In this document: piece by piece, positions 1 through 10,895 of the stretch
How positions within the stretch are numbered: position 1 is the stretch's first letter
Layout: each line of letters opens with the position of its first letter
Source of the DNA: Firmicutes bacterium HGW-Firmicutes-2
GTDB lineage: Bacteria > Bacillota > Clostridia > Lachnospirales > Vallitaleaceae
Direction: 5' to 3'
Length of the DNA: 64,000 bases
NCBI GenBank assembly: GCA_002841495.1
Contig: PGZV01000007.1
Span: 78,729 to 142,728 of the forward strand
Notes under the pieces: generated by a model
The model's input: only the letters and a program-made list of their open reading frames with translations
What the model was told of the DNA's origin: nothing
Database searches by the model: none
Program-made: the position numbers and the translations under genes

Positions 1-47
1 AACAGATTGTAATTCATTAACAGTTTAGTACCAAAGGAGGAAATACT

Positions 48-2135
48 TTGGCAGGTAGAAATTATCCGTTAGATCGGACCAGAAACATCGGCATCATGGC
101 ACATATTGATGCCGGTAAAACTACCTTGACTGAGCGTATACTATTTTATACAGGCATAAGCCATAAGATTGGTGAAACTCATGAAGGTGCAGCAACAATG
201 GACTGGATGGAGCAAGAGCAAGAAAGAGGTATCACCATTACTTCTGCTGCGACAACATGTTCATGGTTAGAAAATAGAATTAACATCATAGACACACCAG
301 GTCACGTTGACTTCACTGTTGAAGTTGAACGATCTCTCCGTGTACTAGATAGTGCGGTTGGCGTATTCTGTGCAAAGGGTGGGGTTGAACCTCAATCTGA
401 GACAGTATGGCGTCAAGCGGACAAATATGAAGTACCTAGAATGGCATTTGTTAACAAGATGGATATTATGGGTGCAGATTTCTTTAACGTCGTCGGTATG
501 ATCAAAGAGCGTCTAGGTGCAAATGCTGTACCGATTCAGTTGCCAATCGGTTCTGAAGAAGACTTTACTGGATTGGTTGACCTGATGACAATGAAAGCCT
601 ACATCTATAATGATGATTTAGGTGAAGATATTTCAGAAGTTGATATTCCGGCAGAAATGGTGGAGCTAGCAACAGAATACCATAATGAAATGGTAGAGAA
701 AATAGCGGATACTGATGAAGATCTTATGATGATGTATTTAGAAGGCGAAGAGATTTCGACAGACGAACTTAAAGCAGCCCTTCGTAGAGCAACCATAGGG
801 GTTAAAATTATACCAGTTTTCTGTGGTTCAGCATATAAGAATAAAGGTGTTCAAAAGCTTTTGGATGCGGTTATAGAATATATGCCTTCTCCACTTGATG
901 TACCTGCAATTCAAGGTATTGATATGGATACGGAAGAACCGGTTGAAAGACCGGCGTCTGATGAAGCACCTTTTTCAGCGTTGGCGTTTAAGATCATGGC
1001 AGACCCCTTTGTTGGTAAGCTGGCATTCTTTAGAGTCTATTCAGGAACCATCAATGCAGGTTCCTACGTTCTAAATTCAACAAAGAATAAAAAAGAGCGT
1101 ATGGGTAGAATCCTACAAATGCACGCCAACAAAAGAGAAGAACTTGAAAAAGTATACTCAGGAGATATTGCTGCAGCTGTTGGTCTGAAATTAACAACAA
1201 CAGGAGATACTCTTTGTGATGAAAAACATCCGGTTATTCTTGAGTCAATGGTGTTCCCTGAACCGGTAATATCAGTAGCCATTGAGCCTAAGACTAAAGC
1301 AGGCCAAGAAAAAATGGGTATCGCATTAGCAAAACTTGCAGAAGAAGATCCAACCTTTAAAACATTTACAAATACGGAAACGGGACAAACTATCATAGCT
1401 GGTATGGGTGAGCTTCATCTTGAAATCATCGTAGACCGTATGTTAAGGGAGTTCAAAGTTGAAGCCAATGTAGGTGCGCCACAGGTTGCTTATAAAGAAA
1501 CCCTTACAAAAGCCGTTGATGTGGATAAGAAATATGCGCGTCAATCCGGTGGACGTGGACAATACGGACATTGTAAAGTACGATTTGAACCAATGGACGT
1601 TAACGGCGAAATCACTTATGAATTTGTTAATTCAACAACCGGTGGATCAATTCCAAGAGAATACGTACCGGCAGTTGATGCAGGTATTAAGGATGCAATG
1701 CAATCCGGTGTTCTTGCAGGTTATGAAGTTGTTGGTGTTCGTGCAGACTGTTACGACGGTTCTTACCATGATGTCGACTCTTCAGAGATGGCATTTAAGA
1801 TAGCCGGTTCAATGGCGTTTAAGGATGCTATGAAAAAAGGTGATTCAGTACTACTTGAACCAATCATGAAAGTAGATATACTTGTACCGGAAGAGTACAT
1901 GGGTGATGTCATTGGTGACATTAACTCAAGACGTGGAAGAATTGAAGGTATGGAGCCAAGAAATGGTGCACAATCCATACATTGTTATGTTGCTTTATCT
2001 GAGATGTTTGGATATTCAACAGACATTCGTTCCAAATCACAGGGACGTGGAACATTCTCCATGCAATTTTCACATTATGAGCAACTTCCAAAGAGTATTC
2101 AAGAAAAAATACTTTCCGGAAAAGGCCTTGAGTAA
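48..2135 (+). CDS. fusA: Elongation factor G
   Basis: Translocation GTPase of the ribosome, cytosolic. The 695 aa length is normal for the family. The G1 motif AHIDAGKTT (about residues 18-26), the RGITI switch, DTPGHVDF and NKMD are all present, followed by the usual domains II-V to a C-terminus ending SGKGLE. The start is TTG, placed 7 nt after AAAGGAGG (33-40). It lies directly upstream of tuf, as in the str operon; rpsL and rpsG would be expected left of the window edge. It is intact, unlike the neighbouring tuf. Confidence 0.98.
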   Translation: MAGRNYPLDRTRNIGIMAHIDAGKTTLTERILFYTGISHKIGETHEGAATMDWMEQEQERGITITSAATTCSWLENRINIIDTPGHVDFTVEVERSLRVLDSAVGVFCAKGGVEPQSETVWRQADKYEVPRMAFVNKMDIMGADFFNVVGMIKERLGANAVPIQLPIGSEEDFTGLVDLMTMKAYIYNDDLGEDISEVDIPAEMVELATEYHNEMVEKIADTDEDLMMMYLEGEEISTDELKAALRRATIGVKIIPVFCGSAYKNKGVQKLLDAVIEYMPSPLDVPAIQGIDMDTEEPVERPASDEAPFSALAFKIMADPFVGKLAFFRVYSGTINAGSYVLNSTKNKKERMGRILQMHANKREELEKVYSGDIAAAVGLKLTTTGDTLCDEKHPVILESMVFPEPVISVAIEPKTKAGQEKMGIALAKLAEEDPTFKTFTNTETGQTIIAGMGELHLEIIVDRMLREFKVEANVGAPQVAYKETLTKAVDVDKKYARQSGGRGQYGHCKVRFEPMDVNGEITYEFVNSTTGGSIPREYVPAVDAGIKDAMQSGVLAGYEVVGVRADCYDGSYHDVDSSEMAFKIAGSMAFKDAMKKGDSVLLEPIMKVDILVPEEYMGDVIGDINSRRGRIEGMEPRNGAQSIHCYVALSEMFGYSTDIRSKSQGRGTFSMQFSHYEQLPKSIQEKILSGKGLE

Positions 2136-2167
2136 GGATTTTATCCTAATTAAATAAGAAATAGTCC

Positions 2168-2196
2168 TTGCAATTGGATGTACAATAAAATATAAT
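2168..2196 (+). promoter_or_regulatory. Putative promoter of tuf
   Basis: TTGCAA, 17 nt spacer, TATAAT in the 143 bp gap between fusA and tuf. The near-consensus match suggests that tuf has its own sigma-A promoter besides read-through from fusA. The transcript would begin near 2203, about 75 nt before the tuf start. Confidence 0.7.
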
Positions 2197-2278
2197 TCTA
2201 ATTAGAAAAAACAGATAAGTTATGACGAAGGGGTTTTAAAATCTCTTGGTGTCATTGATTAAAGGAGGAAAAAAAGTA

Positions 2279-3411
2279 ATGGGTAAAGCTAAGTATGAAA
2301 GAAACAAACCGCATGTAAATATTGGAACGATAGACTTGGTACTGGATCAATCGTTGATTTCGATAACATTGATAAAGCGCCAGAGGAAAGAGAAAGAGGG
2401 ATTACAATCTCTACAGCACACGTTGAGTACGAGACAATGAATCGTCATTATGCTCACGTTGACTGCCCAGGTCACGCTGACTACGTTAAGAACATGATCA
2501 CCGGAGCGGCTCAAATGGACGGTTCTATCCTTGTTGTTGCTGCAACTGACGGACCAATGGCTCAAACAAGAGAGCACATTCTTTTAACTCGTCAAGTTGG
2601 TGGTACACATATCGTCGTATTCATGAACAAATGTGACATGGTTGATGATGAAGAATTACTAGAATTAGTTGAAATGGAAATCAGAGAATTGTTATCTGAT
2701 TATGGATTCCCAGGAGATGATCTTCCGGTTATTCAAGGTTCAGCACTAAAAGCACTTGAAGATACAAGTAGCAAATGGGGCGATATCGTTCTTGAATTAA
2801 TGCAAGCTTGTGACGATTATATTCCGGAGCCAATCCGTGAAACAGATAAGCCTTTCTTGATGCCAATCGAGGACGTTTTCTCAATCACAGGACGTGGTAC
2901 AGTTGCAACTGGTAAAGTTGACCGTGGTGTTCTACACGTTCAAGATAACGTTGAGATTGTTGGTCTTAAAGAAGAGTCAAGAAAAGTTGTTTGTACAGGT
3001 GTAGAGATGTTCCGTAAGCTTCTTGATGAAGCTCAAGCGGGTGATAACATTGGCGCATTGCTACGTGGTGTACAAAGAGAAGAGATTGAACGTGGACAAG
3101 TACTTGCAGCGCCTGGTTCAATTACACCTCATACAACATTTAAAGCACAAGTATATGTACTTAAAAAAGAAGAGGGTGGACGTCATACACCATTCTTTGG
3201 TAACTACAGACCACAATTCTACTTTACAACTACTGACGTAACTGGTGTTATCAATTTACCAGAAGGTATAGAAATGTGTATGCCTGGCGACAACCTTGAG
3301 ATGGACGTTGAATTAATCGCGCCAATCGCAATGGAAGTTGGTCAAAAGTTCTCAATCCGTGAGGGTGGCAGAACAGTTGGTTCAGGATCTGTAACTGTAA
3401 TCAGCAAATAA
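2279..3411 (+). pseudogene. tuf: Elongation factor Tu, broken by a missing segment of about 61 nt (frameshift)
   Basis: EF-Tu delivers aminoacyl-tRNA to the ribosome. ATG 2279 follows AAAGGAGG and encodes [18 protein letters not shown]. At about 2332 the frame breaks: the expected GHVDHGKTTLTAAIT stretch (G1/P-loop) is absent and the protein resumes in another frame at [20 protein letters not shown] (about 2337). From there to TAA 3411 it is a normal EF-Tu ([12 protein letters not shown], domains II and III, end GSVTVISK). Span plus 61 nt equals 398 codons, the usual 397 aa plus stop, so a single 61 nt loss explains everything. As written, no GTP-binding EF-Tu can be made. It could be a true pseudogene with another tuf elsewhere, or an assembly error (perhaps from a duplicated tuf). 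Confidence 0.93.
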
Positions 3412-3436
3412 TATTATAAATAATTTAGTATAATCA

Positions 3437-3468
3437 CAGGGTTATCCGTCAAGGGTAACCCTGTTTTT
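3437..3468 (+). terminator. Intrinsic terminator after tuf
   Basis: An 11 bp stem (CAGGGTTATCC paired with GGGTAACCCTG, one G-T pair), 5 nt loop, then TTTTT. It sits 26 nt after the tuf stop and separates the str and S10 units. Confidence 0.88.
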
Positions 3469-3497
3469 GGCTTGTTAGAAAAAAATGTAGAAAAAGC

Positions 3498-3526
3498 TTG
3501 CATTAGATAAAACCATAAGTTATAAT
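3498..3526 (+). promoter_or_regulatory. Putative promoter of the S10 operon
   Basis: TTGCAT, 17 nt spacer, TATAAT. It lies between the tuf terminator and rpsJ and fits a strong sigma-A promoter for the long ribosomal-protein transcript. Confidence 0.8.
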
Positions 3527-3532
3527 ATAAAG

Positions 3533-3753
3533 GCTGTGACAATAAAAGCAAAGAAGTTAGAGGTTGCCGTTCATAACAACGGGTAATTCTAATGGAGCGA
3601 ATGTCATGTTCAAGAAACTGACGACAAGATCACTGTACGAATAAGATGCCATCAATTAAGTTTGATGAAGGACGTGTGAATGAATGACACGCCAGGCAAG
3701 ATGTACAGTCACCACTTGTCGTACTCAAGTACGAAAAGGAGGCGACTTTTTTT
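3533..3753 (+). other. Long 5' leader of the S10 operon (candidate ribosomal-protein leader)
   Basis: About 220 nt of untranslated RNA between the promoter and rpsJ, with no plausible reading frame. It has a near-perfect hairpin, TCGTACT/AGTACGA (3719-3734), directly before the ribosome site AAAAGGAGG, and a GACGTGT/ACACGCC pairing at about 3671-3694. A structured leader here fits autogenous control by a product of the operon, as known for S10 leaders in other bacteria. The binding protein cannot be named from sequence alone. Confidence 0.5.
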
Positions 3754-4065
3754 ATGGCAACTCAAAAAATGAGAATTAGCTTGAAAGCGTATGATCATCA
3801 ATTAATCGACCAATCATCAGAGAAGATCATCGAAACTGCAAAGAAAACAGGAGCGAAAGTGAGCGGACCTATCCCACTTCCTACTAAAAAGGAAATCATT
3901 ACAATCCTAAGAGCCGTACATAAGTACAAAGACTCTAGAGAGCAGTTCGAACAAAGAACACACAAAAGATTAATTGACATATTAATGCCAACAGCTAAAA
4001 CGGTAGATGCACTTATGCGTCTAGAACTACCTGCTGGGGTAGACATTAAAGTAGATGTAAAATAA
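3754..4065 (+). CDS. rpsJ: 30S ribosomal protein S10
   Basis: First gene of the S10 operon; a 30S head protein that also acts as NusE in antitermination. 103 aa, the usual length (about 102). It shows the typical start [16 protein letters not shown], the central [30 protein letters not shown] and the end [15 protein letters not shown] follows AAAAGGAGGCGAC. rplC starts 98 nt downstream. Confidence 0.98.
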   Translation: MATQKMRISLKAYDHQLIDQSSEKIIETAKKTGAKVSGPIPLPTKKEIITILRAVHKYKDSREQFEQRTHKRLIDILMPTAKTVDALMRLELPAGVDIKVDVK

Positions 4066-4163
4066 TATCCACATTAGAGGTTTATATAGAAGCTAATGTT
4101 TTATATAACCGTCTAGGATGATTACGTCAATGTAATCCGCTGTAGATCAATAGGAGGTGCAAT

Positions 4164-4793
4164 ATGCAAAAAGCAATTATTGCGAGAAAAGTAGGCATGA
4201 CACAAATCTTCATGGAAGATGGTGCGTTGGTTCCTGTAACCGTATTACAAGCCGGTCCATGTACAGTTGTTCAAGTAAAAACCGTAGACAACGATGGCTA
4301 TAGTGCTATTCAAATCGGTTTTGAAGACAAAAAAGAAAAACACACTACACAACCTTTACAAGGTCATTTCCAAAAAGCTGGCGTTACTGCTAAGAGAGTG
4401 CTTAAAGAATTCAGACTTGAAAATGCAGAAACATTTGAAGCCGGTCAAGCAATCACAGCTGACATTTTTGCAGTTGGCGACATGATTGATGTAAGTGGTA
4501 CAAGTAAAGGTAAAGGTTTCCAAGGTAACATCAAGCGTCACGGACAAACAAGAGGCCCCATGGCTCACGGTTCTAAGTACCACAGAAGACCTGGTTCAAT
4601 GGGACAAGCATCATCACCTTCAAAAGTATTCAAAGGTAAGAACTTACCTGGACATATGGGTGCTGTAAAAGTGACGATTCAAAATCTTGAAGTTGTAAGA
4701 GTGGACGCAGAACAAAATTTGATTTTAGTTAAAGGTGCTGTACCTGGACCTAAAAAATCTATCTTAACAATTAGAGACGCAGTTAAGGCGTAG
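4164..4793 (+). CDS. rplC: 50S ribosomal protein L3
   Basis: Early-assembly 50S protein near the peptidyl-transferase centre. 209 aa, normal. It starts [16 protein letters not shown] and contains the extended-loop motif SKGKGFQG and the [17 protein letters not shown] stretch typical of L3. Ribosome site AGGAGGTGC precedes ATG. It is followed by rplD with a short gap, in standard S10-operon order. Confidence 0.98.
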   Translation: MQKAIIARKVGMTQIFMEDGALVPVTVLQAGPCTVVQVKTVDNDGYSAIQIGFEDKKEKHTTQPLQGHFQKAGVTAKRVLKEFRLENAETFEAGQAITADIFAVGDMIDVSGTSKGKGFQGNIKRHGQTRGPMAHGSKYHRRPGSMGQASSPSKVFKGKNLPGHMGAVKVTIQNLEVVRVDAEQNLILVKGAVPGPKKSILTIRDAVKA

Positions 4794-4817
4794 TAATTGC
4801 AGGAAGGAGGAACGAAA

Positions 4818-5438
4818 ATGGCAAAAGTATCTGTATACAATATGGATGGTAAACAAGTAGAAGAACTGGAACTCAACGATAGCATTTTTGGAGTTGAAAT
4901 CAAAAACCATTTAATGCACATGTCAGTTGTTCAACAACTTGCAAATAAACGCCAAGGAACACAAAGCGCTAAAACACGTGCAGAAGTACGTGGTGGTGGT
5001 AGAAAACCTTGGAGACAAAAAGGAACGGGTAGAGCTAGAATTGGTTCAATAAGAGCACCACATTGGACAGGTGGTGGTGTGGTTTTTGCACCAAAACCAA
5101 GAGATTACTCATTCAAACTGAATAAAAAAGAAAAAAGAATTGCCCTTAAATCTGCACTATCAGCAAAAGTTGCTGACGGAAAATTCATCGTTCTTGATGA
5201 ATTGACATTTGAAGGTATTAAAACAAAAGATATGGTTAAGGTGCTGGATAACCTAAGTGTTAAAAAAGCATTAATCTGTATCAATGAAAACAACAAAAAT
5301 GTATTATTATCAGCTAGGAACATAGCAAATGTAGCAACAGCTCAAACCAATACGATTAATGTGTATGATATTCTAAAATACGATACATTCGTAACGACTA
5401 AGGCAGCTGTGGCAACAATAGAGGAGGTGTACGCATAA
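4818..5438 (+). CDS. rplD: 50S ribosomal protein L4
   Basis: 50S protein lining the exit tunnel; in gamma-proteobacteria it also represses the S10 operon. The start is set at ATG 4818 (MAKVSVYN), 8 nt after GGAAGGAGG, rather than the in-frame ATG 4797, which precedes the ribosome site. This gives 206 aa, normal for L4. It shows [20 protein letters not shown] and [15 protein letters not shown], the tunnel-loop region. Its stop shares one base with the rplW start (TAATG). Confidence 0.97.
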   Translation: MAKVSVYNMDGKQVEELELNDSIFGVEIKNHLMHMSVVQQLANKRQGTQSAKTRAEVRGGGRKPWRQKGTGRARIGSIRAPHWTGGGVVFAPKPRDYSFKLNKKEKRIALKSALSAKVADGKFIVLDELTFEGIKTKDMVKVLDNLSVKKALICINENNKNVLLSARNIANVATAQTNTINVYDILKYDTFVTTKAAVATIEEVYA

Positions 5439-5737
5439 TGGCAAGCATAAATTACTATGACGTACTACTTAAACCTGTAATCACTGAAAAAAGTATGGAT
5501 CAAATGGGTGATCGTAAATATACATTTTTAGTGCATCCAGAAGCGACTAAAGTTCAAATCAAAGAAGCGGTTGAAAAAATGTTTAAAGGCGCTATCGTCC
5601 AAAAAGTCAATACCATGAATAAAGACGGTAAGACAAAAAGACGTGGCACAACAAGCGGTAAAACAGCTAAAACAAAAAAAGCGATCGTAACTTTGACAGC
5701 AGAGAGTAAAGAGATCGACTTCTTCGAAGGAATGTAA
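5438..5737 (+). CDS. rplW: 50S ribosomal protein L23
   Basis: 50S protein at the tunnel exit, docking site for SRP and trigger factor. 99 aa, with YYDVLLKPVITEKS at the N-terminus and the basic internal loop KDGKTKRRGTTSGKTAKTKK. Translationally coupled to rplD by a one-base overlap. Confidence 0.97.
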   Translation: MASINYYDVLLKPVITEKSMDQMGDRKYTFLVHPEATKVQIKEAVEKMFKGAIVQKVNTMNKDGKTKRRGTTSGKTAKTKKAIVTLTAESKEIDFFEGM

Positions 5738-5802
5738 AAAACACATTCCGGGGACACACACGGTAGCGTGGTAAGACGCTACAGGAAAGGAGCTAAAAGA
5801 CA

Positions 5803-6639
5803 ATGGGTATTAGAAAATACAAACCTTATACACCTTCCAGAAGACATATGACGGCTTCTACTTTTGAGGAAATCACCAAATCAACACCAGAAAAATCCTT
5901 AGTAGTAGCAATCAAAAAGAATTCAGGAAGAAACAATCAAGGTAAAATAACAGTGAGACACCGTGGTGGTGGCGCTAAGATCAAATATAGAATTATTGAT
6001 TTCAAGAGAAATAAAGACGGAGTACCTGCTAAAGTAGCATCCATCGAATACGATCCAAATCGTACAGCTAACATTGCATTGCTTCAATATGCAGATGGTG
6101 AAAAGAAATACATTCTTGCACCAGTAGGTCTTAAAGTTGGAACAACGTTAATGAGCGGCGCAGATGCAGAAGTAAAAACCGGTAACGCATTACCACTCAT
6201 CAACATTCCTGTAGGTTCTCAAGTACATAACATCGAGATGAAGCCTGGCAAAGGCGGACAACTTGTACGTTCAGCTGGTAACGTAGCACAACTTATGGCA
6301 AAAGAAGGTAAGTTTGCAACACTAAGATTACCATCCGGTGAAATGAGAATGGTACCTAGTGAATGTAGAGCTACTATTGGTCAAGTAGGTAATGTTGATC
6401 ATGAGCTTATTACGATAGGTAAAGCAGGACGTAAGCGTCATATGGGTATTCGCCCAACCGTGCGTGGTTCTGTAATGAACCCTTGTGACCATCCACATGG
6501 TGGTGGTGAAGGTAAATCACCAATCGGTCGTCCAAGTCCTATGACGCCTTGGGGTAAACCTGCTCTTGGTCTTAAGACAAGAAAGAAAAACAAACATTCA
6601 AACAAATATATCGTAAGAAAACGTGGCAGTAATAAATAG
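5803..6639 (+). CDS. rplB: 50S ribosomal protein L2
   Basis: Universal 50S core protein needed for subunit association and peptidyl transfer. 278 aa, normal. It starts [17 protein letters not shown] and contains the highly conserved [19 protein letters not shown] with the essential histidine, then [16 protein letters not shown]. Ribosome site GAAAGGAGC precedes ATG. Confidence 0.98.
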   Translation: MGIRKYKPYTPSRRHMTASTFEEITKSTPEKSLVVAIKKNSGRNNQGKITVRHRGGGAKIKYRIIDFKRNKDGVPAKVASIEYDPNRTANIALLQYADGEKKYILAPVGLKVGTTLMSGADAEVKTGNALPLINIPVGSQVHNIEMKPGKGGQLVRSAGNVAQLMAKEGKFATLRLPSGEMRMVPSECRATIGQVGNVDHELITIGKAGRKRHMGIRPTVRGSVMNPCDHPHGGGEGKSPIGRPSPMTPWGKPALGLKTRKKNKHSNKYIVRKRGSNK

Positions 6640-6680
6640 TCACTCATCCATATCGATTAATGCAAAAGGAGGCTTTATAA

Positions 6681-6962
6681 ATGGCTCGTTCATTAAAAAA
6701 AGGACCATTTATTGATGGGCACCTGCTTAAAAAAGTAGAGGCACTCAATGAAACCGACAGCAAGCAAGTTATTAAAACTTGGTCAAGACGTTCCACTGTA
6801 TTCCCTGAGATGGTTGGACATACAATCGCCGTGCATGACGGTAGAAAACATGTACCGGTTTACATCAGTGAAGACATGGTTGGTCATAAACTTGGAGAAT
6901 TCGTATTAACCAGAACCTTTAGAGGACATGGAAAAGACGAAAAGAAATCAAAAGTACGTTAA
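6681..6962 (+). CDS. rpsS: 30S ribosomal protein S19
   Basis: 30S head protein contacting S13 and tRNA. 93 aa, normal. It starts [18 protein letters not shown] and contains [22 protein letters not shown] and [26 protein letters not shown] precedes ATG; rplV follows. Confidence 0.98.
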   Translation: MARSLKKGPFIDGHLLKKVEALNETDSKQVIKTWSRRSTVFPEMVGHTIAVHDGRKHVPVYISEDMVGHKLGEFVLTRTFRGHGKDEKKSKVR

Positions 6963-6990
6963 TCATATGTACGAAAGGAGGCACTTTTAG

Positions 6991-7377
6991 ATGGCTAAAG
7001 GACATAGAAGTCAGATTAAACGTGAAAGAAATGCAAATACAGATAACAGAGCGAAAGCTAAAGTATCTTTTGCAAGAGTTTCTGACACAAAAGCAAGAAT
7101 TGTACTAGACACCATAAAAGGTAAAGATGTTGTATCGGCTCTTGGTATATTAGCATTTACACCAAGAAAAGCTGCACGTGTTATAGAGAAAGTATTAAAT
7201 TCAGCAGTAGCAAACGCTGAAAATAATCTTGGACTTGATCCAAACAACTTATACATTCAAGAGACATTTGCTAATAAAGGACCAACACTTAAGAGAATCA
7301 GACCTAGAGCTCAGGGTAGAGCTTTTAGAATTCAAAAGAGAACCAGTCACATCACGATTATCTTAAACGAAAGGTAA
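6991..7377 (+). CDS. rplV: 50S ribosomal protein L22
   Basis: 50S tunnel-wall protein whose beta-hairpin is a macrolide-resistance locus. 128 aa, about 15 longer than Bacillus L22 because of an N-terminal basic extension ([13 protein letters not shown]), a form seen in some Clostridia. The hairpin region ends [20 protein letters not shown], as expected. AAAGGAGGC precedes ATG. Confidence 0.97.
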   Translation: MAKGHRSQIKRERNANTDNRAKAKVSFARVSDTKARIVLDTIKGKDVVSALGILAFTPRKAARVIEKVLNSAVANAENNLGLDPNNLYIQETFANKGPTLKRIRPRAQGRAFRIQKRTSHITIILNER

Positions 7378-7389
7378 AGGAGGTAAGGC

Positions 7390-8043
7390 ATGGGACAAAA
7401 AGTTAATCCACACGGCTTAAGAGTCGGTATCATCAAGGATTGGGATTCAAGATGGTATGCCGAGAAAAATTTTTCAGATCTTCTAGTAGAAGACTTTAAT
7501 CTTAGAAAATTTTTAAAGAAAAAACTATACTCTGCAGGTATCTCAAAAATCGAAATTGAAAGAGCATCTGAGAGAGTTAAAGTTAACATTCATACTGCTA
7601 AACCTGGTATCGTAATCGGTAGAGGTGGAACAGCAATTGATGAGACTAAAAAAGAAGTAGAAGCTATGGTAACAGGAAAAGTGATTGTCAACATCGTTGA
7701 AGTCAAAAGACCTGAGAAAACTTCTCAACTGGTAGCTGAAAACGTAGCACTTCAATTAGAGAACCGTGTATCATTTAGAAGAGCTATGAAACAAGTTATG
7801 GGACGCGCATTAAAATCAGGCGCAAAAGGAATCAAGGTACAATGTTCAGGACGTTTGGGTGGTGCTGAAATGGCACGAGTTGAAAGTTACAACGAAGGTA
7901 ACATTCCACTACAAACACTTAGAGCTGACATTGATTATGGATTCGCTGAAGCAGATACAACTTACGGCAAGATTGGCGTAAAAGTATGGATTTGCCATGG
8001 TGAAGTTCTTCCTAAGAAAGCGAACAAAGGAGGAAAAGAATAA
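7390..8043 (+). CDS. rpsC: 30S ribosomal protein S3
   Basis: 30S head protein at the mRNA entry channel. 217 aa, normal. It starts [20 protein letters not shown], followed by a KH domain with the GxxG loop GIVIGRGG (about residues 73-80) and a C-terminal S3 domain with [28 protein letters not shown] precedes ATG; the stop overlaps the rplP start by one base (TAATG). Confidence 0.98.
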   Translation: MGQKVNPHGLRVGIIKDWDSRWYAEKNFSDLLVEDFNLRKFLKKKLYSAGISKIEIERASERVKVNIHTAKPGIVIGRGGTAIDETKKEVEAMVTGKVIVNIVEVKRPEKTSQLVAENVALQLENRVSFRRAMKQVMGRALKSGAKGIKVQCSGRLGGAEMARVESYNEGNIPLQTLRADIDYGFAEADTTYGKIGVKVWICHGEVLPKKANKGGKE

Positions 8044-8468
8044 TGTTAATGCCAAAAAGAGTAAAAAGACGTAAACAATTCCGTGGACGTATGACTGGTA
8101 AGGCCACTCGCGGTAACCAAATCATCTATGGAGAATTTGGTATTGTAGCAATGGAAGCTGCTTGGGTACGTTCCAATCAAATAGAATCAGCCCGTGTTGC
8201 CATGACACGTTACATCAAGCGTGGTGGTAAAGTTTGGATTAAGATTTTCCCAGACAAGCCTGTAACTACTAAACCAGCAGAAACTCGTATGGGTTCTGGT
8301 AAAGGATCACCTGAGTATTGGGTTGCGGTTGTAAAACCGGGACGCGTTATGTTTGAACTTGCAGGAGTTCCAGAAGAAACAGCTAGAGAAGCCCTAAGAC
8401 TTGCAATGCACAAGTTGCCATTGAAATGTAAAATTGTTTCTCGCGCAGATTTAGAAGGCGGTGAATAA
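8043..8468 (+). CDS. rplP: 50S ribosomal protein L16
   Basis: 50S protein positioning tRNA in the A site. 141 aa. It starts [17 protein letters not shown] and shows the invariant [20 protein letters not shown] and ETRMGSGKG. It is coupled to rpsC by a one-base overlap and read straight into rpmC. Confidence 0.98.
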   Translation: MLMPKRVKRRKQFRGRMTGKATRGNQIIYGEFGIVAMEAAWVRSNQIESARVAMTRYIKRGGKVWIKIFPDKPVTTKPAETRMGSGKGSPEYWVAVVKPGRVMFELAGVPEETAREALRLAMHKLPLKCKIVSRADLEGGE

Positions 8469-8470
8469 TT

Positions 8471-8680
8471 GTGAAGTCAGCAAAATATTTAGAAGAGTTA
8501 AGAAATAAGTCAGCAGCTGAATTACAAGAAGCATTGGTACTTGCGAAGAAGGAATTATTCAACTTAAGATTCCAAAATGCAACCAACCAATTAGAGAATA
8601 CAGCTCGAATCACAGCAGTAAGAAAAAATATTGCAAAGATCCAAACAATTATTGCTGAGCAATTGCAAGCAGCTAAGTAA
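8471..8680 (+). CDS. rpmC: 50S ribosomal protein L29
   Basis: Small helical-hairpin 50S protein near the tunnel exit. 69 aa. GTG start two bases after the rplP stop; the ribosome site GGCGGTGA lies inside the end of rplP. It shows [27 protein letters not shown] and [17 protein letters not shown], the family signature. Confidence 0.97.
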   Translation: MKSAKYLEELRNKSAAELQEALVLAKKELFNLRFQNATNQLENTARITAVRKNIAKIQTIIAEQLQAAK

Positions 8681-8703
8681 TGATCTCGAAAGGAGGCATT
8701 GTT

Positions 8704-8961
8704 GTGACAGAAAGAAATCTTAGAAAAGTAAGAACCGGACGTGTTGTCAGTGACAAAATGGACAAAACAGTTGTTGTAGCCATTGAAGGAACTGTAAAGC
8801 ATCCACTGTATCACAAAGTAGTAAAAAGAACATATAAGCTTAAGGCTCATGATGAAAACAATGAGTGTGAAGTTGGCGATAGAGTAAAAGTGATGGAAAC
8901 CAAGCCAATCTCAAAAGACAAGAGATGGCGTTTAGTGGAAATCATCGAGAAAGCAAAATAG
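8704..8961 (+). CDS. rpsQ: 30S ribosomal protein S17
   Basis: Primary 16S rRNA-binding protein of OB fold. The start is set at GTG 8704 ([20 protein letters not shown]), 6 nt after AAAGGAGG, giving 85 aa, the usual length. The upstream in-frame ATG 8680 lies before that ribosome site and is rejected. It contains [18 protein letters not shown], typical of S17. Confidence 0.97.
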   Translation: MTERNLRKVRTGRVVSDKMDKTVVVAIEGTVKHPLYHKVVKRTYKLKAHDENNECEVGDRVKVMETKPISKDKRWRLVEIIEKAK

Positions 8962-8985
8962 TATTCCCGAAAGGAGGTTTTCAGT

Positions 8986-9354
8986 ATGATTCAACAAGAA
9001 TCTAGACTAAAAGTAGCTGACAATACAGGTGCCAAAGAAATCCTATGTATTCGTGTACTGGGAGGTTCAACTAGAAGATATGCTAGTGTTGGTGATGTAA
9101 TCGTTGCTACCGTTAAAGATGCAACACCAGGTGGCGTTGTAAAAAAAGGTGACGTTGTAAAAGCCGTTGTCGTAAGAACAGTAAAAGAAATCAGACGTAA
9201 AGATGGTTCATATATAAGATTTGATCAAAACGCAGCAGTTGTGCTAAAAGATGATGGTACTCCAAGAGGTACACGTATCTTTGGTCCTGTGGCAAGAGAA
9301 CTTCGTGAGAAGAAGTATATGAAAATCTTATCACTAGCACCAGAAGTATTATAA
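8986..9354 (+). CDS. rplN: 50S ribosomal protein L14
   Basis: 50S interface protein, binding site for the silencing factor RsfS. 122 aa, normal. It starts [18 protein letters not shown] and contains [15 protein letters not shown] and [28 protein letters not shown] precedes ATG. Confidence 0.98.
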   Translation: MIQQESRLKVADNTGAKEILCIRVLGGSTRRYASVGDVIVATVKDATPGGVVKKGDVVKAVVVRTVKEIRRKDGSYIRFDQNAAVVLKDDGTPRGTRIFGPVARELREKKYMKILSLAPEVL

Positions 9355-9366
9355 GGAGGTGTACAC

Positions 9367-9705
9367 ATGTCAAAGATGAAACTTAAAACCGGAGATACTG
9401 TAAAAGTAATCACTGGTAAGGATAAAGGTAAAGAAGGCAAGATCTTAGATGTAAACAGTAAGTCAGGTCGAGTATTGGTTGAAGGCATCAATAAAGCAAC
9501 CAAACATACAAAACCTAGTGCAGCCAATCAACAAGGTGGCATCATACATAAAGAAGCGATGATCGATGTATCCAACGTTATGTATATGCACAAAGGTAAG
9601 CCGACCAAACTTGGCGCAGTTGTTTCTACGGTTGAGCGTAACGGCAAAACCAAAACTGTACGTAAACGTGTAGCTAAAACTACCGGTGAAGTCGTCGACA
9701 AATAA
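9367..9705 (+). CDS. rplX: 50S ribosomal protein L24
   Basis: Assembly-initiating 50S protein with an N-terminal KOW motif ([20 protein letters not shown]). 112 aa. It contains the conserved [18 protein letters not shown] and the region [31 protein letters not shown] precedes ATG. Confidence 0.97.
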   Translation: MSKMKLKTGDTVKVITGKDKGKEGKILDVNSKSGRVLVEGINKATKHTKPSAANQQGGIIHKEAMIDVSNVMYMHKGKPTKLGAVVSTVERNGKTKTVRKRVAKTTGEVVDK

Positions 9706-9725
9706 TCGAAAGGAGGTCCATTCAA

Positions 9726-10265
9726 TTGAGTAGACTTATTGATACTTACAGAAATGAAATCGTTGAAGGTATGATGAAAAAATTCAACTATACAAATAAA
9801 TTACAAGTGCCAAAGATTGAAAAAATCGTCATCAACATGGGTGTTGGTGAAGCTAAAGAAAATCAAAAAGCTATGGATTCTGCAGTTAGTGATCTTACAA
9901 TCATTGCAGGTCAAAAGCCACTTGTAACAAAAGCAAAAAAATCAGTAGCTGCCTTTAAATTAAGAGAAGGTATGAACATTGGTACGAAAGTAACCCTTCG
10001 TGGCAAAAGAATGTATGAGTTCCTAGACCGTCTTGTTAACCTATCTTTACCACGTGTACGTGACTTTAGAGGTGTTAACCCTAATTCATTCGATGGCAGG
10101 GGTAACTATGCAATGGGCATTAAGGAACAACTTATTTTTCCGGAGATTGAATATGACAAGATCGACAAAATCAGAGGTATGGATATCATCATTGTTACAA
10201 CTGCTAACACGGATGAAGAAGCTAGAGAGCTACTAACTCAATTCGGAATGCCTTTCAGAAAATAA
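9726..10265 (+). CDS. rplE: 50S ribosomal protein L5
   Basis: 5S rRNA-binding protein of the central protuberance. 179 aa, normal. TTG start after AAAGGAGG (9710-9717). It shows [54 protein letters not shown] and the end FGMPFRK. Confidence 0.98.
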   Translation: MSRLIDTYRNEIVEGMMKKFNYTNKLQVPKIEKIVINMGVGEAKENQKAMDSAVSDLTIIAGQKPLVTKAKKSVAAFKLREGMNIGTKVTLRGKRMYEFLDRLVNLSLPRVRDFRGVNPNSFDGRGNYAMGIKEQLIFPEIEYDKIDKIRGMDIIIVTTANTDEEARELLTQFGMPFRK

Positions 10266-10280
10266 AGGAGGTAATAATCA

Positions 10281-10466
10281 ATGGCTAAAACGTCAATGAA
10301 GGTTAAACAACAACGTAAACCAAAATTCTCCACACAAGCTTACACCCGTTGCAGACTTTGCGGAAGACCTCATAGTGTATTGAAAAAATACGGCATATGC
10401 AGAATCTGCTTTAGAGAACTTGCATACAAAGGACAAATCCCCGGTGTTAAAAAAGCTAGTTGGTAA
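10281..10466 (+). CDS. rpsN: 30S ribosomal protein S14, zinc type (Z)
   Basis: 30S head protein. 61 aa, the short zinc-ribbon form with two cysteine pairs: CRLC (about residues 24-27) and CRIC (about 40-43). The end [11 protein letters not shown] is typical. The zinc form in the main operon is usual for Clostridia; a zinc-independent paralogue could exist elsewhere. AAAGGAGG precedes ATG. Confidence 0.98.
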   Translation: MAKTSMKVKQQRKPKFSTQAYTRCRLCGRPHSVLKKYGICRICFRELAYKGQIPGVKKASW

Positions 10467-10493
10467 ACAACATATAGGAAGGAGGCAATTATC

Positions 10494-10895
10494 ATGACAA
10501 TGAGTGATCCTATTGCAGATATGCTTACAAGAATTAGAAACGGTAACACAGCAAAGCATGACGTTGTAAAAGTTCCATCATCAAAGATGAAACTTGCTGT
10601 TGTTGATATATTAGTAAAAGAAGGTTACATCAAAAACTATAAGATTATAGCGGATGGCGCTTTCAAGGCAATTAGAATCGAACTTAAGTATGGTGCGGAT
10701 AAAAACGAAAAAGTTATTTCCGGTATCAAAAAGATATCAAAGCCAGGACTTAGAGTTTATGCAAGCAAAGATGAGTTACCATCAGTACTTGGTGGACTTG
10801 GTACAGCAATTATATCAACAAACAAAGGTCTAATTACAGACAAAGAAGCTAGAAAACTTAATGTAGGTGGCGAGGTTATTGCATTTATCTGGTAA
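10494..10895 (+). CDS. rpsH: 30S ribosomal protein S8
   Basis: 16S rRNA-binding assembly protein, and translational repressor of the spc operon in E. coli. 133 aa. It shows [16 protein letters not shown] and the C-terminal GKSS-like region replaced by [27 protein letters not shown] 10494 is 8 nt after GGAGG; ATG 10500 is a near-equal alternative. A 191 bp gap separates it from rplF. Confidence 0.97.
   Translation: MTMSDPIADMLTRIRNGNTAKHDVVKVPSSKMKLAVVDILVKEGYIKNYKIIADGAFKAIRIELKYGADKNEKVISGIKKISKPGLRVYASKDELPSVLGGLGTAIISTNKGLITDKEARKLNVGGEVIAFIW

Noticed and set aside
2437-3411. A separate, N-terminally short EF-Tu starting at ATG 2437
   Set aside because: Conserved EF-Tu sequence continues upstream in the same frame to about 2337, and no ribosome site precedes 2437; it is part of the broken tuf.
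8383-8850. 155 aa minus-strand open frame opposite rplP-rpmC-rpsQ
   Set aside because: Spans three conserved plus-strand genes; composition mirrors their complement.
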